Source: Trebouxia sp. TZW2008
Lineage: Eukaryota; Chlorophyta; Trebouxiophyceae; Trebouxiales; Trebouxiaceae
Reading direction: 5' to 3'
NCBI GenBank assembly: GCA_002118135.1
Contig: BDIU01000381.1
Coordinates: 118,891 to 182,890, forward strand
Length of the DNA: 64,000 nucleotides
Below the pieces are notes generated by a model. It was not told the DNA's origin and did not search any database. It saw only the letters and a program-made list of their open reading frames with translations. Both the position numbers and the translations under genes were made by a program. How positions within the stretch are numbered: the first letter of the stretch is position 1; each line of letters starts with the position of its first letter. This document shows, in pieces, positions 25,312 to 37,100 of the stretch.

Positions 25312-25771
25312 TGTTGGTGATGTCCTACTTCACCTCACAACTAGAGTGATCGCAAGCATAGTCCAGCCCAGAAGCTTGCAACGGCTGAAATCATCAGCAC
25401 ACAGAACCCCTAAATGTCTTTTGTTTCAAAAGTCTGCGCGCCGGATCCTGCAGCGCACCAGCCGATGGATGCGCTGACAATGCAGACATGCTTTGCAACA
25501 CTGTTTGACTTTTCTGTGGCGTGGAGGTTACGGTAGCGTAACAAGAACAAAACCGTAATTGCCCAACCGGTCAACAACTCCAAAACGTGCACAGGCATGG
25601 CATGCCGATGCGGCATCACTACGATGCAAGTTGCAGCGGTCCTCGCAATTTGCATCTCCTGAATCTGTCCTGCTCATTGCGTACCTTTCAACAGCGTCGC
25701 TCAGTCGGGTTTGAGCTGCTGTTGACTGGCTGCTGATCTCTGAGTGAAACGTTTCGCACAATTTCAGCGGC
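25312..25771. promoter_or_regulatory. Divergent intergenic spacer (LRR gene / transporter)
   Basis: About 460 bp between the start codon of the minus-strand LRR gene (25311) and that of the plus-strand transporter (25772). By position it should carry both promoters. No individual element could be identified. Confidence 0.4.
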
Positions 25772-28700
25772 ATGCAGCATGAGCAAGGCTACTACAGGAC
25801 GCTGTTCAGCGCATCAGTCACGCTGACGCTAGCTATCTTGGGCAGGTTCGCATACATGCAGCTTCGGTCAAACAGCACCTGCTTTTGACCTGTATACCTT
25901 GCAGCTGATATCATTCTGCCTCTGATCTGGTTTGAACATGTTGTGCATGTGCCTGCAGCTCCTTGCTACCCGTGCCTTATGCTTTCTCCAAGACTGGCGT
26001 GCTGCTTGGAGTCCTTGTCATGCTTGTGGTGGCAGGATCCAACTGCCTTACATCCCTTCTGCTACTCAAGGCTGCAGGCAAGATTGGTCAGGACAGCTAT
26101 GAGGGAGTGGCCTTTGCAATTGCAGGCCAGAAATGGAAGGCAAGCACTTCGCACTCCAACTGCACGCCAAAGCGTCTCTTCCACAGTGCATTGTGGTGCT
26201 CAAAGTGTCATGTGCTGCCTCATGGGCAATGGGCAAATCAAGCTTGTGCGCCACATGCAGCATATCATCCAGACATGCTCTGACATTGTCTGTATGACCC
26301 CCTGCTGGCAATTGATCACAGAGAATGCTCAATTGTATTTATTGAATGCCCACAGGTGCTCACACAAGTCAGCCTGATTCTGCTGTTGTTTGGAACCATT
26401 GTGGGCGACTTTGCTCTGATTTCAGACGTTTCAGCCAGAGCCTTCAAGGGCTTAGCAGCTCCTGAAACCCCTCCAGCCTGGCTTGTGGCGTATGATGGCA
26501 GAGGCACCATGTGCCTGTTTGCCCTGGGAGCTGTCTTCCCCTTGTGCTGCTTGAAGGGCATGCGACAGGTGTGTAAACTGCCAATCTTTCCATGTGATGC
26601 AGTGAGTGTGAGCTGTATTGCACTGTGGCAGTTCTACCGCATCAGGCCTATATACTTGATCTGTAGAGACAATTGCTTAATGTATGCCCCATAATTGCAG
26701 CTATTTTGGCACAAAGAGTTCAATGTGCTTTGCATGACCATTGACTACCTTAGCATGAGGTTTACTTGCGCAGCAATGTAGCACTGTAGTTCTGACCATC
26801 AAAGGCTGCTGCCAAGTTGCTCATGATCTGTATTAGGCGAGCAAGAGCAGCAAAACTGACGACTTGGCTTTTGTCAGTGCAGTTAGAGGCTGCAGCCACT
26901 TTTGGGGTGATTGTCATCCTATCTGTTCTGTGCATCATCGTTCAGACATCCATCCATGCCGGTCTGCCAGCTATCAGATCTGGTGAACTGCCTATCTGGA
27001 ATGTTGAGGTCAGCCTCCCTCCAGCTACATGTGATGCTTTGTTGTTCACGGATGAGCAAACATCATCAGGTCATCAGTCATGAATTGACCATTTGTGGTG
27101 TCCGCATGCATGGTCACTGGCACGATGTGTGACAACCAGCACTCAGAATCACTATGCAATGTTGCTCATGCATTCTGCCCCAATGTTGATGTGCTGTTTT
27201 AGCAGCTACACATGCATGTGACACGATACATGCAAGTCCTCAACAGGCTTCAAGACAATGCTGTGAGCAAGTGCCAGCCCAGAACCACAATGACATGTCA
27301 TGCTGGGGCTGCATAGAACGTAGCATGACGGTCGCCAGTCACACACACTAGTGAAACACCACATGGTGTTTGCATTGCAAGCCTTGATCGTGGTGATGTT
27401 GTGCAGAATGCAGCACAGCTGCCAGAGGCTTTTGTGGTGTTGGGATTTGCCTTCTACCTGCAGCCCATGATGATGCCCTTGCTGCATGACATGCCCCCAG
27501 GCCCTCAGGGGATCTCTATTACTTCCACTGCTGTCAAGATTGTCATCCTAGGTGAGTCTGCAAAGCATTTTGCCCTGAACGCAAGTTTCGTCCACTGCTG
27601 TCTGGATTGTCAATACAACATCCCATTGCTTTTGTCCCTGCTGCATGACATTACCCCACGCCCTCAGGGGATCTCCGTCACTTCCACCGCGGTTAAGATT
27701 GTCATTCTAGGTGAGTCTGCCAACCTAGTTGTTTCAATGGAATTTGCCATTGTTTCTACGCTGTTACTTCTGGGCGAGTTTGCCAAGCTTGTTCCCTTGA
27801 TTGCAACCATGCACCACTTTCAATGCAGCTGCTCAATCAGCTGTTATGACTGTCATTTCAGATGAGGTTGCTAAGGTTGTCATCTAAGGTGCAACATGCG
27901 AGCACTTCACTCCACGCTGCATGGCATGCCTTCAAGTCCTCAGGTGATGATCACCTTCACTGCTTTCAAGATCCACCTTCTTGGTGGGGTCATCAAAGCA
28001 CTTGGTCAATGGTCAGGATTGGGTGTGCAGCAGGGTTGGCATTATCTCAGACAGTTGCAATGCAGGAGTGGCATGCTTGATGTACGGCACCGTGGGCATT
28101 TTTCGGACAGCTCAATCTAGGCATTGTGCATGTCAGCGTTTGATCTCCAGTCTTTATCTAGAAATCTTGTACTCACCTGCAGCAACTCTGCTTCTACTGC
28201 TGTCTTGTTGCAAGCCTGGGAGCAGCATGTGACTTGAACACTCAGTCTAGAAATGACTCAGGATGCTGGCGCTCAGGGGTGGCATGCTTGATGTATGGCA
28301 CCATGGGCATCTTTGCGGCAGCGCATTTTGGTCAAGGCACTGCGGGAAACTGCCTGGTCAATTGGTGTACTGCTATCTTAAGCATGTTGTCAATTGTCAG
28401 CATTGGGTACACAACCTTTCATCGTATCAAAACAATGCAATGCAATGCAGAAATCAATGCAATGCAGGGGTGGCATGCTTGAAGTACTTCACCAAAGGCA
28501 TTCTTGAAAGAGCCCAGTTTAGGCAGGGTGCATGTCAGCATCAGAGTCTGCAGGCTGTTGTGTGTTGTCATTGTGAATGTTTGTCAGTGTAGCTAACATT
28601 GTGCATGCCAACCCTAGTGATAGGCAATCATGCTGAGCCAGGTTGTCACTTATGCAGGTGTCGCATGCTTGATGTATGGCACCATGGGCATTTTTGGCGC

Positions 28701-30203
28701 AGCCCGCTTTGGTCAGGGCACTGAGGGGGACTGCCTGGTTAACACTTGGCTGGGGGGCAGGGCTGAGGGCTGGATTGATTTAGCCATGGCCCTTTACCTG
28801 TCCATCAGCATTCCTCCCATGCTGGTCAGTCACTATTTCTCACAACTGTGTTGGATGTGAAGTCTCAATTACGCTTCAGTACTGAACTATGAATACATCA
28901 GTTGAATGCCTCAGTTTGCTTAAATACTGATCCTTGCGCCTGGGCCATCTGAATACCTCTATCATTACATCAGCATTCAGTTCATGGGGGTCAGTATGTT
29001 CCATTTGCCTACTCTGGACATTGATCCATGCGTCTGCCTGAGGCATGTCCACAATTTCACTTATCCCACAATATTGCCTCCATGCCGGTCAGTCCATGTG
29101 AAACGCTCACTTTACACACCAATGTTGCTCACTCTGGAGTATTTGTTCCCCTGTGTCTGCAGCATAGGCCATTGTCATGTTGCTATTCAAATCTCAGGAG
29201 ATTCAAAGCTCAGACTGGCAGATTTCATGAAGCTGTGGACAGCATGCACTGTGATGTAGAAACAAGTTTGGAAAGCATCTCAAGGCCCGAGTACCATGTC
29301 TATGTGCTCATTGCGTTGTAGGTCTTGACATGCTCTACAAGTCCTGATTCACATCACAGTACATGCTTTCCACAGCTTGCAGGCATCAATGCTGGGTCCA
29401 AGCCGCCCCCTAGCGGCAGTATGAAGCACTTGACCTCAAGGACTTGACCTTGTGCCATCTACAAGTGCAGCGCATGTTACAGGCCTGATGTAAGCTGTCA
29501 ATGCGTTGTAGTAAAGCTATTAGTACATACTGAACCTTCTCGCCTGTCACAGAATGGACGTATGAGCTCTGATGGTGAGTGTGTTGCTTAGCTACATGTT
29601 TGTCTGACAGCCTTGAATGTATACTTGAGTGGCGTGCATGACTCACACAGCAGCATGCTTCAGACAAACTAGTCTCAAAAACGGCTCTGCTGGTGGTTGC
29701 AGATTTCTCTGAGGTACACCCTGGACAGTCTGTTTGCTGGTGAGGATGCTCCGTTCAAGCTCAGCAGACACATGGCAGAAACTGTTGGCATAACCGTTTC
29801 CACACTACTGGTGGCACTGATCTTCCCAGCATATGCAGAGAAGATCTTTGCAATCACAGGAGCTACAGCTGTCTGTATAGTGTGTTACGTGATCCCAGTT
29901 GGGCTGCATTTGAAGCTGCATTTGCTGGAATGCGCTACACCACCTGCTCTGGATCTTATACAGCAAGAAGATAGAGAGATTCAAGCCCTGTTGCTACCAA
30001 ATGGGGAGTCAGATCCTGATGATGTACTGTTGAGGGTTCAGCCTGTAGAGGAAGATGTTGCAACACAACCTCAGCAGAAAAGCATGGTTGCTCGATGCTG
30101 GCGGACTACACATCAAATTGTCATGCCCATTTTAGTTGTTGTTGTGGGTGTTTCGCTCAGTGTAGCAGCCTTATTTACAACCTGCAGACCTTGGTTTTCG
30201 TAG
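25772..30203 (+). CDS. Amino-acid transporter, AAAP family (SLC38-like)
   Basis: Seven exons join in frame: 25772-25845, 25959-26139, 26356-26568, 26883-27008, 27407-27551, 28658-28824 and 29703-30203. They total 1407 nt or 468 residues, a usual AAAP length. The N terminus reads TLTLAILG..LLPVPYAFSKTG, the first transmembrane segment typical of amino acid/auxin permease-type symporters. Further hydrophobic segments follow (VLLGVLVMLVVAGSNCLTSL; QVSLILLLFGTIVGDFALI; FGVIVILSVLCIIVQT; VVLGFAFYLQPMMMPLL; ISIPPML; AETVGITVSTLLVALIFPAY; a last one near the C terminus). Likely role: proton- or sodium-coupled amino-acid transport at the plasma or vacuolar membrane. The substrate cannot be read. The second intron is GC-AG (AAG|GCAAGC). 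The large introns after exons 5 and 6 hold echoes of those exons. Confidence 0.8.
27640..27990 (+). repeat. Exon-end echoes of transporter exon 27407-27551
   Basis: Two copies (about 27635-27725 and 27893-27990) repeat the last about 80-90 bp of exon 5. The first is close to identical, including 'cctcaggggatctc' and the donor 'ctaggtgagtctgc'. The second is more decayed. Both lie downstream, in the following intron. Confidence 0.9.
28050..28545 (+). repeat. Three exon-start echoes of transporter exon 28658-28824
   Basis: Copies at about 28058-28120, 28272-28362 and 28465-28540 each begin with a cag-like acceptor followed by 'gtggcatgcttga', the start of exon 6 (GVACLMYGTMGIF). Each decays into frameshifts or stops. 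The middle copy is best preserved, extending to 'gactgcctggtc'-like sequence. The functional fourth copy begins at 28658. Confidence 0.9.
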
Positions 30204-31155
30204 GACTTGATGTTCAGCAGTACGCTGAGCGCTTGAGCTTTTGCAAACCAGTTTGCTGCACTCAGTTCTGTTCATCGCAGGTGTCACACTACAAAATTTG
30301 TGCTGTTTGATGTCCATCTAAATTTTGCAAAGCATCCTGGATGCGTAGACTGTTTCGTTCAAAGTAATGTGGTTGTTCGGGTTTCTTAAAAGGTTTGGAG
30401 CAGACTGTGCTTGTTGCCAATTTTTGATGCATGACACAGCATTGACAGTTTGTCGTGCTGTCCTCTGTTAGTACACATGCTCACTCATAAACGGTCAACG
30501 ATCACTCTGTACGCCTGATAAATATGCAAGGCTGAACAGTTTGCTGGGTTGTCATTGACAACTTGTCGGATGATGTGGTGCTTGAATACATATACAGCAG
30601 CGAATCAAGGTGTTATATATCACGCTCCTGTCCCACGTCACGCATGAGTTATGAAGGACAATATGTAGAAGGGCCAGGACTTTCTGATTTTAGTTCTTTG
30701 TGCCAAGCAGAGGGTCGACATACATACAGGACTCGGTCTTCAGACACTACTAGTAGACTGTCAGTACAAGTCACAGCAGAGGCAAGAACAGCCAGCTGTA
30801 GGGCAAGAGAGCAGGGCCCAGTGAAAGAGACAGTACACCTTTGGTACAAAGAATCTTCAGGAGAAAAGGAAACACCAAATGTTGGACAAAACTCACGCAG
30901 AAGGCTTTCTGCTCTGATTGAGTATGTATGACGCGACCAGTTTGCTTGCACTGACTTGAACTTTATGCCGTACAACTTGTGATCCCTGCATCCTTGCTGC
31001 TCTCTCTGTGGCTGCCTGCAGCAGAAAGATGCAGTAGCTTGAGATCTGTGGGTATTTGCTATCTAACGACACCAGTAACAGCGTCTTTGTTACAGATTCC
31101 GTATGGGACAAAAGGCATTGTTGGCTAGATGGCAAGGTACTGATTCCTCACACTG
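30204..31155. other. Intergenic, between convergent transporter and Set2 gene
   Basis: A plus-strand open stretch at 30563-30931 (122 codons, Ser/Arg/Glu-rich) has no family resemblance and no paralogue here. It could be a small orphan gene or chance. Otherwise nothing coding is recognised. Confidence 0.35.
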
Positions 31156-34100
31156 CTACAGCCTTTCGGCTAGATACATGCAGCGCTTGTACATGTTCTG
31201 GCTGTTGTGTACTCCATAGAGGATTGCTGTCAGGCAGCAGATATGAAGTGTACAACAGCCAGGACATGTACAAGCGCTGCATGGATTTGCTGGAAGATGC
31301 CTTTGAATGTAGCAGCACCACACATCTTGATGCTCCCAGTTGCTGCAAAATGCACCCAAGGTGGACGCAAGGTAGATTTGAAAGCGAAAGTCGTACCTGT
31401 TGCTCGCCAGCCACAATCTTTGGAATGCACTTGCTCAGCAATTGGTCATGCTGCGCCTGGCTCAACTGCATGAACACAGCACACATGACCATATGTCCAT
31501 AGCTTTCTTACAGCTTGCCTTGAACCAGACAACAAACAAGCAGGCGTTGACAATGAAACAATTTTGCATGCTTTCACACAAGCAATGATTTGCACAGCTG
31601 GCAAAGGCACCCTGATGATAAGCACAAGATGCTTCATTGCAACATCTCCCTGCTGGGCTTCAGAGCAGTGCAATACAATCAAAGGCAATCAATGAATGCC
31701 AACACCAGGGTGTCACACAAAGATGTGTTTACCTGGACGCCAGAATGCCCGCTGTAGTATGGCCGCAATGCTTGTCTGACAGCAAACTCAACAAAGCTCA
31801 AGAAGCTTTCATTTGATGTCAAATCTGAATCTGGCCAGTCGGCTGGCCAGTCGTCCTGCTGTGGTATGCTGTGCCCATTGACAGCAGGCTCAGCATGACC
31901 ATCAGCATAACTTGAAGCAGCTGATTGAGGACGCGACACACTGACACCTGCAAATTTGAAGACCTCAGCAGACACAGCATGCAGGCCTTCAGAATAGCCT
32001 TGAGCAAGTAATTGGGGACATGACAATTTGGCACCAGTGTATTTTGAAAGCTCAGCAGGCACAGCATGCAGGAAAAGTAGAGCTGCCAAGCGTGACATAT
32101 GTAACAGGCAGGTATGGTCAGTCCTTGAGATGCAGAGGCGTTTCTCTACTAGAGAGAAAGATGAGCCTGATGCATGATGCATGGCCGGCATATGCAACAA
32201 GAAGCAGTCCAGCTTGTGGCATCAGGATGCAAGGCTCAATGAGGATAGCATTTTACGTTGATGCAACAGAGTAAACTGGCTTCATGAAAGCTATGCACTG
32301 ATGCAAATGTCATACAGACCTGCAGATTTATCCTGAGGGTCAGCTGGTATTTCGCCTTCATCCAGGTTTGTGTCATCAGCTGCTTTGGACAGGCTGCTCA
32401 AGTCAGAGTCCTCCCTCTTGCGCTTGAGCTTCTTCAAATGCAAGTCTGCAGAGGACAATGCAGTCTTGATACAGCAAGTCTGCATAACAGTGCAGGTCAG
32501 AGATACAGACATTGCTAGCCAAGTGGTGAATTGCTACCTCCTCCACTGCTACAGCCCACTACAACACATTTGGGATACAGCCACTGCTGCCAAGCAACTT
32601 TGGCTCCAGATTAACAAAACTTACCTGGCAAGTGCGGCGGAAAGCCAAAGTCTTTGTTAGGCGGGATGTGGCCGTTCGCTGACGGTGGCTGTGGCGGAGG
32701 CGGCAGTGGGAGCTGAGGAGGGGGAGACAGTGGCAAAGGGGGATCTGGAGACGGAAACCCGACGGATCCAGCAGGCAGCGGCGGATCTAGATGGTGCTGG
32801 CGCAAAGGCGCGGGCTGAGACGTCGAAGGCGGAGGTCCAGCAGGAGGCTGCGGCAGGCGAACGGCTGAGGCAGGCTCGGCGTCAGCTGCCAAAGGCGCCC
32901 ATCGCGACTCATGCAGATAGCTACTAGAGGGAACTGAGGGCGAAGGTGCCAGTCCGTGAGGTGGACTGGCGGGTCCACGAGCAGAAGACAAGCGGTGCAA
33001 AGACTTGAGACCAGCTGGAGTGCCTTGTGCCTGCACAAAGCCAGCCTGCCATTCAGTCCTGATGGCAAACATAGCTGTTCCCTATGTGCAATGAACAGCA
33101 AAGGAAGGCTGTCTGTGATGCACAGTGTGGCCATAAAATAGCTGAGCTTTTTATGCAGAATGAACGTAAATCGATGTCATGTGCAATTCAAAATTTTGAA
33201 TTTCAAAATGAGTGGATGCAGAAGCACAGCATAAACGCCAGGAAGAACCTTGCTTACCTCACGCTGTACAGAACTAAAGGACTGTGACCTGCTCAATGGC
33301 GATGGATGAGCTGCAGCAGGTGGATAGGCGCTTGGCCTGTTGCCAGGCGTTGTATAAGGTTGCAATGGGGGTGCAGGAAGAGGAGTCCCAGACAGAGCCC
33401 GGCTAGGGGTAGCGTCAGGCTGTGACTGGGCATATGTTGCTCGCATGACGTGTGGTGATATTCTTGACCCACTGGCATCTGAAGACCCCTTGACACCATC
33501 TGCAATTGCAACATCTATGCTCAGTATAGCATTCCTTCCCTGTTCATGGGGGGGGAGCGTTGACAGGCGCATAGATCAGTGCAGCAAGCCCATCAAACCT
33601 TCTAGCGGTCAGACATTGCATCAGGCGTCATGCATCAAGCTCGCCTCTCTGATGCCCGGCCTGATCATGCTGTAGACATGAAGCAGCCAGCGAATTGCCT
33701 ACCTGATGTAGGCGTCTGCTGCGCTGCCTTTGCATCCCTGCCCCCATGCTGACTCTGACTGCCTGAAGCGCTTGGTTTCTGGGCACTGTCTTTTCCAGGG
33801 GGCTTCCAGTCAACTATCCTACCAGTTGGAGTGCGGCTGGGAGGCATGCCCCTGAATGAGCTCCTGCCCCTAGACACACAAAACCGCCTTCATTTGGGCT
33901 GGAGTAAGATGGTAAGAGGGCAGGAACTAAACATAAGTGCAAATTGTCCTGCCCTGTTACTATGTGATGTGTGATGTGATGCGTGGGACAGCAACTCCAC
34001 ATCAGTTAGGGCCACGTCACTGGAGCATGTGTAGAGAATGGCAGCATGTTCCAACAGACATGACAGCTTGAGAGAGCTTGTGAGCAGGAGCATGAAAACA

Positions 34101-37100
34101 AAGAACACTATACAGAAAGACTGATGCATTCAGTCAGGTGCCTGCACAAGTCTGAAGGATCTGCCCTCGACATCACTTTGAACATTTCAATCAGGAAGAA
34201 GACCATGCAGAAGCGACAGACACAGCGCCGAAGACAGCATTGTTGCGTTGTTCCTTTGACAGGATGCATGAAGGCAAGTGAACACTCTGCAAGTGCCGTC
34301 TAATATACCTGTCAATGCCGCGTTTAGAGCTTCCTGGAGACTGCAACAAGCTCCTACTGCTTTTTGGACTCCTCAGTCTGTCTGGTTTTGTGACTGGGAC
34401 CTTGCACTTCTCCTCGGGGAAGCGCATCAAAAGCTCTATTGCAGCTGTGGTGAGAGCAGGAATAGACTGCAGGTGTACAGCAATATTTGAGAAGCCGTGT
34501 TGTACCTCAGTTATAGACCGCAGGTGCTGTGGTCAATAATGCCTTGTTGCAAGCTTGGAATCAGGCGTGGTGAGAGCCAGTATAGACTGCAGATGTACAG
34601 CAATAATCTTGAGGAGGCAGTGCACTCATCTGCATATTTTGCATGCTTATTGCAGCACTGCAGCAATTGGCAGGAAGCACCATAAAGCTGCATGACACTG
34701 CTTACCATTTTGATGTTCGAGGGGCAGCAATGCAGCTCTTCACAGGAAGCACTTTTGATTTGCATGCTTTTCGCTTTGAAAACATTTTCAGTCACAGCTT
34801 TGCAACACACAACACTGTGGCAGGTATGGCCTGTCCCTGACATGATACCCTCAACAGTCAACAAGCTCAAGGCAAGCAGAAATACCACATAAGCAGAAGG
34901 AAACAAGTAAGACTTGGGCGTGCAACATGCAGCAGCCGACCTTGTCTGACTTCTGCTTGGCCGCCTTGCGCTTATCAGCCACTTCATACAGCGTATCTGC
35001 AAAGGTGCCATGTGCATTCCTGGTGTGGTGCACGTCGTCAGCTGTGAATGGCAATGCCTTGACCACATCCAACATCTTCCGCATCACCAGGTCAAAGGCG
35101 ACAATGTGGGGACCAATACAGGTGCTCAGCATTGTGTGCAGCTGCCGCAGCGTGCCCCATTTCACAAACTCCTCTGGTGCCCTGCATACATTTTACAGCA
35201 CTCAATCTCTGACGATCTGTCATGAAGTTACATGCAAACTCTTGAGGCATGACATTCTTGCTTGCTGTGCTTTCAGGCTGTCAGGTGCAAGAATTTCATG
35301 TGTGTCAACTGGAAAAGGTGCCTGCCAGCATACAGCTGCAACCTCAGCAGTACACCACAAGGGGGCAATGCTGTGCCTGATGACAGCCAGCCTGATTGTG
35401 ATGCTGCAACATACAAGAGGGCTGCCAAAGCATGCCAGCAGATTGTGACGCATAAACACAATGTTTCCCCTTCCTGCCCTTCTGGCAGTTGCATGCTGAG
35501 CGGACAAAGAGAAGCTGTTGTTTACCTAGCATAGTCTGTCTTGAGGATGACCTCCAAGAGCAGTGACAGATCTGCCAGCCGAGCCTGCTGCCGCGCGCTC
35601 AATATTCCTGGTCTCACAGGCGAGCTGGGCTCCTTCACTTCCCCTTCTTCAGTGTCAGTGCCCCTAGAGAAGGGGCTTCCACTGCCTCTGATGTGCCTTT
35701 CCCGAGACCGGCTACGGCTCCTGGGCTGAACTGCGATTGCTTCACCAGCCCTGAGGCTGTTGTGAGCGTCCCTACACACAATCATCATTGTGCTCATCAT
35801 ACAACTGGACTTTTTACAAGAGTGACTGATCTCTGTTTCTGTTTGCAAGGTTTGTTGCTTTGATGCAAGGCAATAGAACATGACTGACACGTCAAGCCTT
35901 TACCATGCACATGTCACAGTTGGAAAAGGTGCTGATGGCGGACGTGATGGGCGTGATTGCAGCTCCTTGGTGTGCAGTACACATGTGTCTTCACTTGTCA
36001 ACAGTATGTGACTCCTTCATACCAGCTTGCATGTCAAAGGCATCATGTTTGATTGCTGCTAAGGAATGGGTTACCTGGCGTCAGCAAGCTTGACAGTAGG
36101 ACTGCTGCCTGCAGCATCAGCAGTTGCCAAGTGTGTCTTCACTGTCAACCCAGGTCTCTCCACCTTTGCATCCGACTGCTGCAGCTCTGCAGCTGCTTGA
36201 AGTGCTCCATTCTGCTCTGGAGCCCGCTGAAGATCACCAATCTCACCTGACTCAGTCCTGTTCTCTGCTTGGACACCCAATACAGCATCTGACCTGATGG
36301 GCAGCGCTGATGTCTCAGCAGATCCGCTGTCAACCTTGCCATCCAAAAGGGGCTCTGCTTTGGCGTTGGCTGTGCTGTCTGTCTTGGCTGTTGTGGGTGC
36401 TTGACTCGCATCAGTTGGTAGCTTGTCAGCGGAGCTGTTGGGAATGACATCAGGTTTGAGCTGACTGACAGCTGGCTGTGGCTTGTCTCCTGAGCTGTTG
36501 GGTATGGACTCAGGCTTGGCCTGACTGAAAGCTGGCTGTGGGTCTGCAGGGCCTGTGCTGGGACTGTTAGCCTGCTTGAGCCCTGAGGCATTGCTGGAAG
36601 TGGCCTGGCGGGCTCCTCTGGATGCAATTGCTGGCTCTTGAGCCTGTACAGTGTAAATGCGTGCATTAGTGTGGACGCTACCATAATTTGGTCTGAGTTC
36701 CCGTTCTCATCGGCAGGCACTGAAGTGCAAAGGCTGGATCGCAAATGCATGTGCACGCCGCGCGGGTCAACAACACACGAGTGATGTATAGTCGAATACG
36801 AAGCACTGATGCAGCAAGACACCCTTAAATTGGCCGCAAAGTAACTGCAAATAGTCAGTCAAGCTGGCCTTGTTTGACACATGACAAGTGGCAGCAGCAT
36901 CTTGGCAACAAAACACATGCAATGAGCGCAACACACTGAGCTATCGCTGCACACAAGAGGCTTCAAAGCGCACCTCAGACTGATCAACAGCATTCTGCAC
37001 CGTCCTGGCTTTCATGCCCCTTCTTGGAGACCCATATGCCTGCCTAGCCTTGTCCTTGTCAGCAGAATTGGTGCCCAAGTCACACAGGTTGAACAGCCGC

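Noticed and set aside
30563..30931. A 122-codon orphan gene
   Set aside because: No start context, domain, splice structure or paralogue supports it. Mentioned only in the intergenic entry.
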